Assembly: GCA_028704125.1 (NCBI GenBank)
Contig: JAQVLM010000258.1
Location: forward strand, 1-5,259
Direction of reading: 5' to 3'
Length of the DNA stretch: 5,259 nucleotides
DNA from: Opitutales bacterium
GTDB lineage: Bacteria > Verrucomicrobiota > Verrucomicrobiia > Opitutales > JAFGAQ01
Below, piece by piece: positions 1 to 5,259 of this stretch; positions within the stretch are counted from its first letter, which is position 1; every line of letters begins with the position of its first letter. Both the position numbers and the translations under genes were made by a program. The notes under the pieces were generated by a model. That model had not been told where the DNA came from, made no database searches, and worked only from the letters and a program-made list of their open reading frames with translations.

Positions 1-342
1 AAGCGCACCATCCCTGGACACATCCGGTGAGGCTGCAAGCGCACGGTCCCAAACTCCTAGAGCCTCAGATGGGCGAACCCCGGTCAGCAAGATGCCCAAA
101 GCGCGGTTCGGGGCAAATCCATCCGGATTCAGCACCAACGCGGATCTGGCGCGCAAAGCGGCATCCGTCACCGCCTCCTGATCCTTCGGAGCACTCAAAT
201 AAGTGGCCACAACATCTTTCGCGATCTGGTTGGCTCTCCATGCCTTCAATCCCCGATACGCCGGTTTTAGCCCGAAAAGACCTCCCCCCATCAGCATCAA
301 AGCCAAAACGATCCACCATCCCAATCTCCCGCCTTTTGTCAT
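1..342 (-). CDS. Membrane-anchored protein, possibly helical-repeat (TPR-like); C-terminus beyond left edge
   Basis: An open frame runs from an ATG at 342 (minus strand) to the left edge with no stop, giving the first 114 residues. It begins MTKGGRLGWWIVLALMLMGG, which is a basic start followed by a hydrophobic stretch at about residues 8-25. This is best read as an uncleaved signal anchor, since no good cleavage site follows. Residues 27-45 are basic and amphipathic (KPAYRGLKAWRANQIAK). The rest is alanine- and leucine-rich and probably helical, with segments such as ALRARSALVLNPDGFAPNRA and EALGVWDRALAASPD. The A-L-NPD and A-L-SPD spacing recalls TPR-type helix pairs, but no full repeat can be confirmed in so short a piece. 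The likely role is an inner-membrane protein with a soluble scaffold domain. This frame is preferred over the overlapping minus-strand frame at 65-367 because that frame lacks a credible membrane anchor or fold and stops early. There is no ribosome binding site, consistent with the leaderless promoter described separately. Confidence 0.72.
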   Translation of the reverse strand, partial: MTKGGRLGWWIVLALMLMGGGLFGLKPAYRGLKAWRANQIAKDVVATYLSAPKDQEAVTDAALRARSALVLNPDGFAPNRALGILLTGVRPSEALGVWDRALAASPDVSRDGAL

Positions 343-377
343 GAATCAATAGTATCACTTGTTTCAACGGATGTAAA
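343..377 (-). promoter_or_regulatory. Predicted sigma70-type promoter giving a leaderless mRNA for the left-edge gene
   Basis: Reading the minus strand, a -35 box TTTACA (377-372) is followed by a 17-base spacer (371-355) and a -10 box TACTAT (354-349). Only six bases (348-343) separate the -10 box from the ATG at 342. Transcription normally begins about seven bases after the -10 box, so it would begin at or next to the A of the start codon. This would explain the missing Shine-Dalgarno sequence. The boxes match consensus at 5/6 and 4/6 positions. That is good but not unique, and the sigma factor preferences of this organism are unknown. Confidence 0.5.
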
Positions 378-395
378 CGGACTTCGTTTCGTCCG
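378..395. repeat. Short inverted repeat abutting the -35 box (candidate operator)
   Basis: CGGAC (378-382) and GTCCG (391-395) form an inverted repeat around an 8-base centre, TTCGTTTC. The repeat directly touches the -35 box of the leftward promoter on its upstream side, where activators and some repressors bind. The arms are only five base pairs, so chance occurrence is quite possible. It lies outside the predicted transcript of the left gene, so an RNA hairpin role for that gene is unlikely. Confidence 0.25.
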
Positions 396-462
396 GTGAC
401 AATCCCACGGGCGCATTTTCTTCTGTGCCCTGTTGGATTCTGATGGGGTTTAAAAACGAGAC

Positions 463-498
463 TAATAATTTCGATCCGCGCCCAAAAAGATGTAAAAT
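463..498 (+). promoter_or_regulatory. Weak candidate promoter region for the first PEP-CTERM gene
   Basis: The region upstream of the rightward gene is locally A/T-rich. It holds two -10-like elements: TAATAAT at 463-469 and TAAAAT at 493-498, the latter 5 of 6 to consensus. For TAAAAT, the hexamer 17 bases upstream is TTCGAT (470-475), only 3 of 6 to TTGACA. Initiation near 505 would give a leader of about 45 bases before the ATG at 550. No sigma54 -24/-12 pattern was seen. This is the most likely promoter location, not a confident promoter. Confidence 0.25.
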
Positions 499-549
499 TC
501 CAAATTGGGTCATGGTCCAGAATTTCGGCAATTAGCCGTTACTCGGGGC

Positions 550-1359
550 ATGACAGTCCATTCACCATGCAGCAGAACTTGCCCACGGCGATTTTTCCCA
601 TTGCTGATGCTCCTCGCATTCTCGGTTGGAGCAACCTCTCTTCCTGCTGTTGTATTGGACTGGAGCCAAGTCACGTGGAACACCGGAAGCCCTTCCCAGA
701 CCTTTTCGGATGTTCAGGGATCCGGCATCGATATCTCCATCAGCACAGCGATCTCGGGCGGAAACTACTCCAGCCCCATTCAAGACAACGGTGAGACTCT
801 GGTGCTCTTTCCGGATTGGGCATCCAACTACGGCAACTGGAGCTACATCGACGTCACCATTCGCTTCACGCGCACGGTGGCAAATGTTTCGTTTTCTTTC
901 GAGGATATGGACCGCGGAAACCGAGCCAGCTATTGGAGTACGCAATTCACATGGCAAGATGTCATTGAACAAGCCTATGGATGGAATGATACAACAAGGA
1001 TCGCACCGACAGCGACCAACATTGGATCCGGTGTTCTGGTCGATACGGACTCACGGCCGGGAGATGTCCTCTACCGTGGGAACACCAACCTCAACTGGAG
1101 TCCCGACGGTTCCTTTACGCTCAACTGGGAGCAGCCCGTGGACACGATCGCTTTCCGCTACTCAAGTGGAAGCCGTGCACAATCAAACCCGGTGGCGCAG
1201 GTTATCGGGATCTCCAATATATCCTTCCATTCTGCCGTTCCGGAGGCAGGAACACTATGGTTTGGAGCACTGCTCTTAGGCGCTTTGGCCCTTCGATCGC
1301 TTTCATTCGTATCGCCGCTTCGCAAAACTCAGCGAACGACAGTTTCCGAAAATTCGTAA
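550..1359 (+). CDS. Secreted beta-rich protein with PEP-CTERM-type sorting signal
   Basis: From the ATG at 550 the protein has 269 residues. The N-terminus is a signal peptide: basic PRR at 12-14, hydrophobic core FFPLLMLLAFSVGA at about 15-28, and a likely cleavage site after LPA (residue 33). The mature part (34-228) is rich in Ser, Thr, Asn, Gly, Trp and aromatic residues in alternating patterns such as IDVTIRFTR and VSFSFEDMDRG. This suggests a beta-sandwich, as is common among extracellular PEP-CTERM proteins. No catalytic motif or named domain was recognised. The C-terminus carries VPEAGT (230-235), a hydrophobic segment (236-248) and Arg249, the layout of an exosortase sorting signal. 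PEA replaces the usual PEP, and about 20 residues follow the Arg, longer than usual. A TTG at 505 would add 15 residues, but the ATG gives the more normal signal peptide; neither start has a clear ribosome binding site. The exosortase must be encoded elsewhere. The function of the mature domain is unknown. Confidence 0.8.
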   Translation: MTVHSPCSRTCPRRFFPLLMLLAFSVGATSLPAVVLDWSQVTWNTGSPSQTFSDVQGSGIDISISTAISGGNYSSPIQDNGETLVLFPDWASNYGNWSYIDVTIRFTRTVANVSFSFEDMDRGNRASYWSTQFTWQDVIEQAYGWNDTTRIAPTATNIGSGVLVDTDSRPGDVLYRGNTNLNWSPDGSFTLNWEQPVDTIAFRYSSGSRAQSNPVAQVIGISNISFHSAVPEAGTLWFGALLLGALALRSLSFVSPLRKTQRTTVSENS

Positions 1360-1431
1360 AAATCACCCCTGCTCCATTCAGATCGGAGAATCCTGTCCGT
1401 TGATCATGCCATCAGCCAAACCACTTCAGCC

Positions 1432-1698
1432 ATGACAACGATCCGCAGTTCACTTTTCCGCCTTCTGTCCGTAGCAATCGCCACCGCGTTTGTCCTTGGC
1501 GTGTTTGTGATCGGCATTCCCGGATTAGAGGCCACCGTAACGGAAAGCGGCCCCAACGCAGTGGAGTTGTCCGCCATGCATTCAAGGCTAGTACTGCCTG
1601 AACCCGCGACCGTATTGGCATCCTCGATGGCAGCTCTGGTCATCGTCACCCACTACACGCTACGCCGGAAGCAGGCCCGCAAACAGGACGAGGCATAA
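1432..1698 (+). CDS. Mini PEP-CTERM protein (88 residues), function unknown
   Basis: This small gene starts at an ATG 72 bases after the preceding gene and encodes 88 residues. Residues 1-10 (MTTIRSSLFR) are basic and 11-30 are hydrophobic (LLSVAIATAFVLGVFVIGIP), with a plausible cleavage site after GLEA (residue 34). Only about 20 polar residues (35-54) separate this from a textbook sorting signal. That signal is LPEPATV at 55-61, a hydrophobic segment to about residue 73, then the basic tail LRRKQARK. A protein that is nearly all signal peptide plus PEP-CTERM tail has no room for a folded domain. It could be a short surface peptide, a partner of the larger PEP-CTERM protein upstream, or the remnant of a longer gene. 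An intact frame with both terminal signals kept argues for a real gene. No Shine-Dalgarno sequence is visible, and translation may depend on the upstream gene's transcript. Two hydrophobic helices alone would also fit a small membrane protein, but the PEP motif with its Arg cluster makes the sorting-signal reading better. Confidence 0.68.
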   Translation: MTTIRSSLFRLLSVAIATAFVLGVFVIGIPGLEATVTESGPNAVELSAMHSRLVLPEPATVLASSMAALVIVTHYTLRRKQARKQDEA

Positions 1699-1700
1699 CG

Positions 1701-1736
1701 AAAAAAGGACGGTCCCGTGTCCGGAAACCGTCCTTT
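1701..1736 (-). terminator. Intrinsic terminator for trpB2, partly bidirectional
   Basis: AAAGGACGGT (1704-1713) pairs perfectly with ACCGTCCTTT (1727-1736), giving a 10-bp stem with a 13-base loop. Read on the minus strand, the hairpin comes 20 bases after the trpB2 stop and runs into six Ts (1706-1701), a classic rho-independent terminator. On the plus strand it begins a few bases after the stop of the mini PEP-CTERM gene. There it is followed only by TTT then GATA, so it should work less well in that direction. It separates two convergent transcription units. Confidence 0.85.
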
Positions 1737-1756
1737 GATAGAAGATCGTCAAACCA

Positions 1757-3118
1757 TCAACCGTTCACCGATGGCAACCCGGCAAGCGCCATGGCGATTT
1801 CCTCGCTCGGATAGTCGTAGTCCTGCAGCTTTCCAGCCAGGTAAGCCTGATAGGACGGCATATCAAGCAATCCATGTCCACTCAGGTTGAACAGAATCGC
1901 CTTTGACTCTCCGCTCTGCTTACAAACTTCCGCTTCACGGAGCACCGCAGCGATCGCATGATTCGATTCCGGGGCCGGCACAATTCCCTCTGCCTGCGCA
2001 AATGTCATTCCGGAGCGGAAGGCCTCCAGCTGATGAACACTCATGGCCTCGATCTGACCCAAATGAACCAAATGACTGACCAACGGTCCCATGCCGTGGT
2101 AGCGCAAACCACCCGCATGGATTCCAGGAGGCACAAAGGTGCTACCCAAAGTGTGCATCCGGAGCAACGGAGTCAGATGGGAAGTATCCCCGAAATCGTA
2201 GGCCATCAGACCCTTTGTCAGTGTGGGACATGCGGCGGGCTCGACTCCGATCACACGAACGTTGCGCTTGCCCTTGAGCTTCTCGCCGATGAACGGGAAC
2301 GAAATACCCGCAAAATTGGAGCCACCACCCGCACACCCGATGACGATGTCGGGTTGATCGTTTGCCAGTTCCATCTGCATCATGGCTTCCTGCCCAATCA
2401 CGGTCTGATGGAGCATGACGTGATTCAACACGCTGCCGAGGCAGTATTTCGTGTCCTCATTCTGGGCGGCAATCTCGACGGCCTCGGATATTGCCATACC
2501 GAGAGAACCACGCCCTTCGGGATCCTTTTCGAGGAGCGCACGGCCAGCAGCAGTCCGGTTGCTCGGGCTTGCATAACACGTTGCTCCCATCAGCTCCATA
2601 AACGCCCGGCGGTAGGGTTTCTGCTCGAAACTACAGCGCACCATGTAGACCTCGCACTCGAGGCCAAAAACCTTACAGGCAAAAGCCAGCGATGAGCCCC
2701 ACTGTCCGGCACCGGTCTCCGTGGTGATCCGGCGAACCCCCTGCATTTTGTTGTAGTATACCTGAGCAACCGCCGTATTCGGTTTGTGGGAACCTGCCGG
2801 GCTCACCCCTTCGTATTTGTAGTAGATACGTGCGGGAGTTCCCAAGGCCTTCTCCAAACGACGCGCACGGAAAAGAGGTGTACACCTCCACTGGGCCAGA
2901 ATCTGGCGCACCTCATCCGGAATCGGAATCCACCGCTCGGTGCTCATCTCCTGTTTGATCAGCTCATCGGCAAAGAGAGGAGCCAGATCGCTCGGAGACA
3001 AAGGCTTCAACGTCCCGGGATGCAACGGTGGGGGCAGCGGCACGGGCAAATCGGCCGCAATGTTATACCATTGTTCCGGCAGTTTTTCATCGGGTAACAG
3101 AAATTTAATCGGATCCAT
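1757..3118 (-). CDS. trpB2: TrpB2-type tryptophan synthase beta-like PLP-dependent enzyme
   Basis: Starting at ATG 3118 the protein has 453 residues, the usual size for the TrpB2 family and about 50 longer than the TrpB1 of trpAB operons. The opening, MDPIKFLLPDEKLPEQWYNI, is typical of TrpB2, with an extended N-terminal arm before the fold-type II PLP core. Visible active-site features are GSHKPN with the PLP-binding Lys112, TETGAGQWG (132-140) with the catalytic Glu134, and the phosphate-binding loop GCAGGGSN (261-268). GIVPAPESNHAI (378-389) and SGHGLLDM near the C-terminus are also present. Trp after GAGQ, where TrpB1 has His, supports TrpB2. TrpB family members make tryptophan from indole and serine in the cytoplasm. 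TrpB2 proteins often lack the TrpA-binding features of TrpB1 and are thought to salvage indole, though some may have other roles. No trpA, trpC or trpF lies nearby. In-frame upstream starts (ATG 3142, TTG 3157) are less likely: the 3118 start fits the family, and TTG 3157 lies inside a perfect -35 box. Confidence 0.92.
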   Translation of the reverse strand: MDPIKFLLPDEKLPEQWYNIAADLPVPLPPPLHPGTLKPLSPSDLAPLFADELIKQEMSTERWIPIPDEVRQILAQWRCTPLFRARRLEKALGTPARIYYKYEGVSPAGSHKPNTAVAQVYYNKMQGVRRITTETGAGQWGSSLAFACKVFGLECEVYMVRCSFEQKPYRRAFMELMGATCYASPSNRTAAGRALLEKDPEGRGSLGMAISEAVEIAAQNEDTKYCLGSVLNHVMLHQTVIGQEAMMQMELANDQPDIVIGCAGGGSNFAGISFPFIGEKLKGKRNVRVIGVEPAACPTLTKGLMAYDFGDTSHLTPLLRMHTLGSTFVPPGIHAGGLRYHGMGPLVSHLVHLGQIEAMSVHQLEAFRSGMTFAQAEGIVPAPESNHAIAAVLREAEVCKQSGESKAILFNLSGHGLLDMPSYQAYLAGKLQDYDYPSEEIAMALAGLPSVNG

Positions 3119-3157
3119 GATCCGCAATGCCCTAAAGGGCATCGCCCAAGCTGTCAA
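3119..3157 (-). promoter_or_regulatory. Candidate trpB2 promoter with overlapping 16-bp palindrome
   Basis: On the minus strand a perfect TTGACA lies at 3157-3152. Seventeen bases further (3134-3129) is TAGGGC, a poor -10 box, so the promoter is only a candidate or may need an activator. Positions 3127-3142 are a palindrome, ATGCCCTTTAGGGCAT as read on the minus strand (7-bp arms around 2 bases), overlapping the end of the spacer and the -10 position. It ends eight bases before the ATG at 3118. It could be an operator, or an RNA hairpin if transcription enters from upstream. No Shine-Dalgarno sequence is present. Confidence 0.35.
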
Positions 3158-3241
3158 TCCTCAGGGGAGAGATACGCATGTTTCACATTGTTATTGGCGT
3201 TCCACCAACGGACGGAAAAACCTAACGCCGAATCCCTCGCC

Positions 3242-4042
3242 TCAGGAAAGTCGCAGCCGGATCTGGTTCGCGACAAAACGCACCAACCCCTGGCAAGAAC
3301 CTGTGGCACCCATTTCAAAGGCACCCGACCGGATCGCCTTATCCACGCTCCCGAATGGCCGTTCCGGATCAAAATCGCACACTATCCTGTTTCCAAAGGA
3401 CCCAATGCGAAGCGTATCCCCAGGAATCCGCAAGGGATCAGTCCCCCGAAAAACCGGCACACCCAGCTTTCTCTGTCGGCCAATAAGTTCTGGTTCAGGC
3501 CAAAACCATGGACGATTCCCATTATCGCAAGCCCAAACCCCTGCTGAACCCGGGCTTGCTCCAAATGCAGACGCAACCAACGCGCCACGCTTTCCAATCC
3601 ACTTTCCGACCCCCCATGGCAGAACGGTCCAGCCTTTCCGATCCCCCGAGCCCTGCAAAACATCGCTCAATGACACTCCATCGCGTAACCGTGTCCGGGT
3701 GCCCAACATAAGCACTTCCACCCGTTCGAGCGAAACAACCTGAGCCCCGGCGACCACATAAATGCTGGCTCCATCGTCCCGGGTCAGCTTTACAGATACC
3801 GCTTCTTCCGTAGCCGAAACCGACCAGGTGGATCCGATCTGTGATCCAATCGAAGCGTGCAAGTCCTCAAAAAACGACTGCCCCTCCATGTCCGCAAGAA
3901 ACACAACCGCCGAAAAGTCTTTCCCAGCCGAGAAACGGGACAAGTTCCGGTATGCGGCATTCCATGACAACGGGATATCGCAGCCGGCATGAAGGTGCGC
4001 ATGGGTATCGCACAAAACCACCCTGTTGTTTAGCTGCGTCAT
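3242..4042 (-). CDS. Putative divergent TIM-barrel metal-dependent hydrolase, coupled to ABC exporter
   Basis: The 266-residue protein begins MTQLNNRVVLCDTHAHLHAG. DTHAHLH (12-18) after a hydrophobic strand is the position and style of the first-strand HxH metal motif of amidohydrolase and TatD-like barrels. GTDPL (200-204), after a VPVF strand, resembles the eighth-strand Asp motif (G-S/T-D-x-P) of the same fold. Between them are LPWGVGKW (141-148) and CDNGNRPWFWPEP (172-184), with RIGSFG (212-217) near the end; these look like conserved family blocks of unknown role. His residues occur only at 14, 16, 18 and 62, so the mid-barrel metal His residues of standard amidohydrolases are missing. 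Activity is therefore uncertain, and a binding role is possible. There is no signal peptide, so it is probably cytoplasmic. The ATG overlaps the stop of the upstream ABC exporter gene (ATGA, 4042-4039), with a weak GAGAG four bases before it. The fold is inferred and the substrate is unknown. Confidence 0.72.
   Translation of the reverse strand: MTQLNNRVVLCDTHAHLHAGCDIPLSWNAAYRNLSRFSAGKDFSAVVFLADMEGQSFFEDLHASIGSQIGSTWSVSATEEAVSVKLTRDDGASIYVVAGAQVVSLERVEVLMLGTRTRLRDGVSLSDVLQGSGDRKGWTVLPWGVGKWIGKRGALVASAFGASPGSAGVWACDNGNRPWFWPEPELIGRQRKLGVPVFRGTDPLRIPGDTLRIGSFGNRIVCDFDPERPFGSVDKAIRSGAFEMGATGSCQGLVRFVANQIRLRLS
4039..4042 (-). other. ATGA stop-start overlap between ABC exporter and hydrolase-like gene
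   Basis: On the minus strand the four bases ATGA hold both the ATG of the hydrolase-like gene (4042-4040) and the TGA of the exporter (4041-4039). Such overlaps normally mean one mRNA and re-initiation by the same ribosomes, so the two products are made in linked amounts. Confidence 0.9.
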
Positions 4043-5259
4043 TTGGCTCTCAAAGCTTCAGGTGTGGCATCATCCGTACCCGCTTGATTCAGGTAGAGCT
4101 TACGGTAGAGCGAGCAGGACTCCATTAACTCGGTGTGAGTCCCACTGGCTACCAATCGGCCTTTGTCCAAGACAAGAACCCGATCCACAAAGCGAATGCT
4201 GCTGAACCGGTGGGCGATCATGATCCCCGTTACGTGTTCAAACAAGCTGCTCAAGGCCAGTTGGATCTTCTCCTCACTCTCACTGTCGAGCGCGGAAGTC
4301 GCCTCATCCATGATCAGGATCGGGGCCTCCTTGAGAAACGCCCGTGCCAAGGCGATGCGTTGCCGCTGACCGCCGCTCAACTGGGTGCCACGTTCGCCCG
4401 CCTCGGTTTGGTAACCCATCGGCAGCGATACAATGAAATCATGGATGTGGGCCTTGCGGGCAGCCTCCTCGACCTGTTCGGGCGTCGCATCCGGCTTGCC
4501 CAGGCGAATGTTGTCCTCAAAAGTCCCGGCAAACAAAACGGGCTCCTGCAACACGATCGCGATATTGCGTCTCAGGTCCTCGAAACTCAGGTCGCGCACA
4601 TCTTTGCCGTCAATTTCCACCGACCCGCTCGCCGGATCATAGAATCTGGGAATCAACTGGATCAACGTGCTCTTACCGGCTCCGCTTGGTCCAACCACAG
4701 CGATTTTCTCACCCGGCCGAATGCGGAACGATACCCCTTCAAGGGTCGGCTCCTGTCCATAGGCAAAACAGACCTCCTTGAAAACGATCTCCCCCTGAGC
4801 CCGTCCCATAGCAACCGCACGATCCGGACCGGGTTCACGTATCACCACCGGATATCCGGTTATTTCCTCCAAACGCTCCAAGGCCGCCTTGCCCCGGTGA
4901 AAGCGACTGCTGAGAACCCCGATTTTCTTGATGGGCTCATAGCTCATATAGAGCGCAAACAGCAGCGGCATAAAGGTCTCCAGAGTGATCCCTTGCATGT
5001 ATGCCACCACAAAGGCCAAACTGACGCCCGCTGAAGATATCACCTCGATCGACGGCGAAAGCATGTGGAAATACTTGATCACGCGCATCTGTGAATGCAG
5101 CAAATCCGCCACTTTGCGCTGAAATCGCTCCAGAAAGGAAGCCTCCGCACGGAAGATACGGATCTCACGGGCGCCACTCACCGCCTCTGTCATGAGGTTC
5201 GATACATCTCCCTGCTCCACCTGCTGCTGTTTGGCCTTGCGGAACAGGCGCTTCCCAAG
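4039..5259 (-). CDS. ABC exporter half-transporter (MsbA-like), N-terminus beyond right edge
   Basis: The frame stays open to the right edge and shows the last 406 residues. The V/M at 5220 is internal, because 13 in-frame codons upstream continue the transmembrane domain. Residues 1-155 are the end of that domain: the E-x-x-x-G-x-R-E-I-R-I-F segment, two hydrophobic helices at about 73-90 and 96-110, and the linker helix. The nucleotide-binding domain is complete. It has an A-loop Tyr at 167, Walker A GPSGAGKST (190-198), Q-loop Gln238, signature LSGGQ (294-298), Walker B ILIMDE (314-319), D-loop SALD and H-loop His350. The core fused to an exporter-type membrane domain marks a homodimer-type inner-membrane exporter of the MsbA/multidrug/lipid class. 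MsbA-like proteins flip lipid A-core or other lipids, but the substrate cannot be told from sequence alone. All ATPase motifs are intact. The stop overlaps the start of the hydrolase-like gene, so the two are translationally coupled. Confidence 0.93.
   Translation of the reverse strand, partial: LGKRLFRKAKQQQVEQGDVSNLMTEAVSGAREIRIFRAEASFLERFQRKVADLLHSQMRVIKYFHMLSPSIEVISSAGVSLAFVVAYMQGITLETFMPLLFALYMSYEPIKKIGVLSSRFHRGKAALERLEEITGYPVVIREPGPDRAVAMGRAQGEIVFKEVCFAYGQEPTLEGVSFRIRPGEKIAVVGPSGAGKSTLIQLIPRFYDPASGSVEIDGKDVRDLSFEDLRRNIAIVLQEPVLFAGTFEDNIRLGKPDATPEQVEEAARKAHIHDFIVSLPMGYQTEAGERGTQLSGGQRQRIALARAFLKEAPILIMDEATSALDSESEEKIQLALSSLFEHVTGIMIAHRFSSIRFVDRVLVLDKGRLVASGTHTELMESCSLYRKLYLNQAGTDDATPEALRAK

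Noticed and set aside
1..50. Imperfect direct repeat AAGCGCAC-x-x-TCCC at 1-14 and 37-50
   Set aside because: It matches 12 of 14 bases, 36 bases (12 codons) apart and in frame within the left gene. It is explained by similar RAL/GAL codons and is too short to call a repeat element.
65..367. Minus-strand frame of 100 codons overlapping the left-edge gene
   Set aside because: It is Cys/Arg/Gly-rich with no coherent hydrophobic or domain pattern, and ends at an internal stop. The overlapping frame from ATG 342 has a clear signal anchor and runs open to the edge.
1958..2695. Long plus-strand open frame opposite trpB2 (245 codons)
   Set aside because: It lies wholly antisense to a strongly conserved enzyme gene, and its translation has no recognisable domain. 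It is a shadow of trpB2 codon bias.
3196..3229. Inverted repeat GGCGTT...AACGCC after the hydrolase-like gene, possible terminator
   Set aside because: The stem is only six base pairs with a 22-base loop and no T-run on the minus-strand exit side, so it is not a convincing intrinsic terminator.
2940..3743. Plus-strand open frame of 267 codons spanning the trpB2/hydrolase gap
   Set aside because: It crosses two minus-strand genes and their intergenic region, has a low-complexity Pro/Ser/Arg-rich translation, and shows no domain pattern.
4135..5034. Long plus-strand open frame opposite the ABC exporter (299 codons)
   Set aside because: It mirrors the conserved nucleotide-binding domain on the other strand and shows no motif of its own, so it is a shadow frame.

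Overview
The window looks like ordinary chromosome from a Gram-negative bacterium of the Planctomycetota-Verrucomicrobiota-Chlamydiota kind, most likely Verrucomicrobiota (Opitutae-like). This is inference, not proof. It rests on two adjacent genes for proteins with PEP-CTERM (exosortase) sorting signals, a membrane-anchored helical-repeat-like protein with an alanine- and arginine-rich stalk, an MsbA-like exporter, moderate G+C, and the lack of clear Shine-Dalgarno sequences at every visible start. No rRNA, tRNA, CRISPR array, insertion sequence or phage gene was seen.

Layout, left to right. (1) Positions 1-342, minus strand: the first 114 residues of a membrane-anchored protein that runs off the left edge. 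Its promoter (-35 TTTACA, 17-bp spacer, -10 TACTAT) sits so close to the ATG that the mRNA is probably leaderless. (2) Positions 343-549: a divergent intergenic region with that promoter, a short inverted repeat next to its -35 box, and a weak candidate promoter for the rightward gene. (3) Positions 550-1359 and 1432-1698, plus strand: two consecutive PEP-CTERM protein genes. The first is a normal-sized secreted beta-rich protein. The second is a very small 88-residue protein with almost nothing between its signal peptide and its sorting tail. (4) Positions 1701-1736: a strong hairpin terminator between convergent genes, with its U-run on the minus-strand side. (5) Positions 1757-3118, minus: a TrpB2-type tryptophan synthase beta-like PLP enzyme with no trpA beside it. 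Its start region holds a perfect TTGACA box and a 16-bp palindrome. (6) Positions 3242-4042, minus: a protein with an HxH motif and a late GTDPL motif, resembling a divergent TIM-barrel metal-dependent hydrolase. (7) Positions 4039-5259, minus: the C-terminal 406 residues of an ABC exporter half-transporter that runs off the right edge. Its stop overlaps the hydrolase start in an ATGA.

How the genes fit together. The ABC exporter and the hydrolase-like protein are almost certainly co-transcribed and translationally coupled, so the hydrolase-like protein may act on the exported lipid, glycan or peptide. TrpB2 lies 123 bases downstream on the same strand and probably also has its own promoter. 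The two PEP-CTERM proteins would be sorted to the envelope by an exosortase encoded elsewhere. No clearly new multi-gene system is visible. The best candidates for follow-up are the mini PEP-CTERM protein, the hydrolase-like gene coupled to the exporter, and the promoter architecture at positions 342-395 and 3118-3157.
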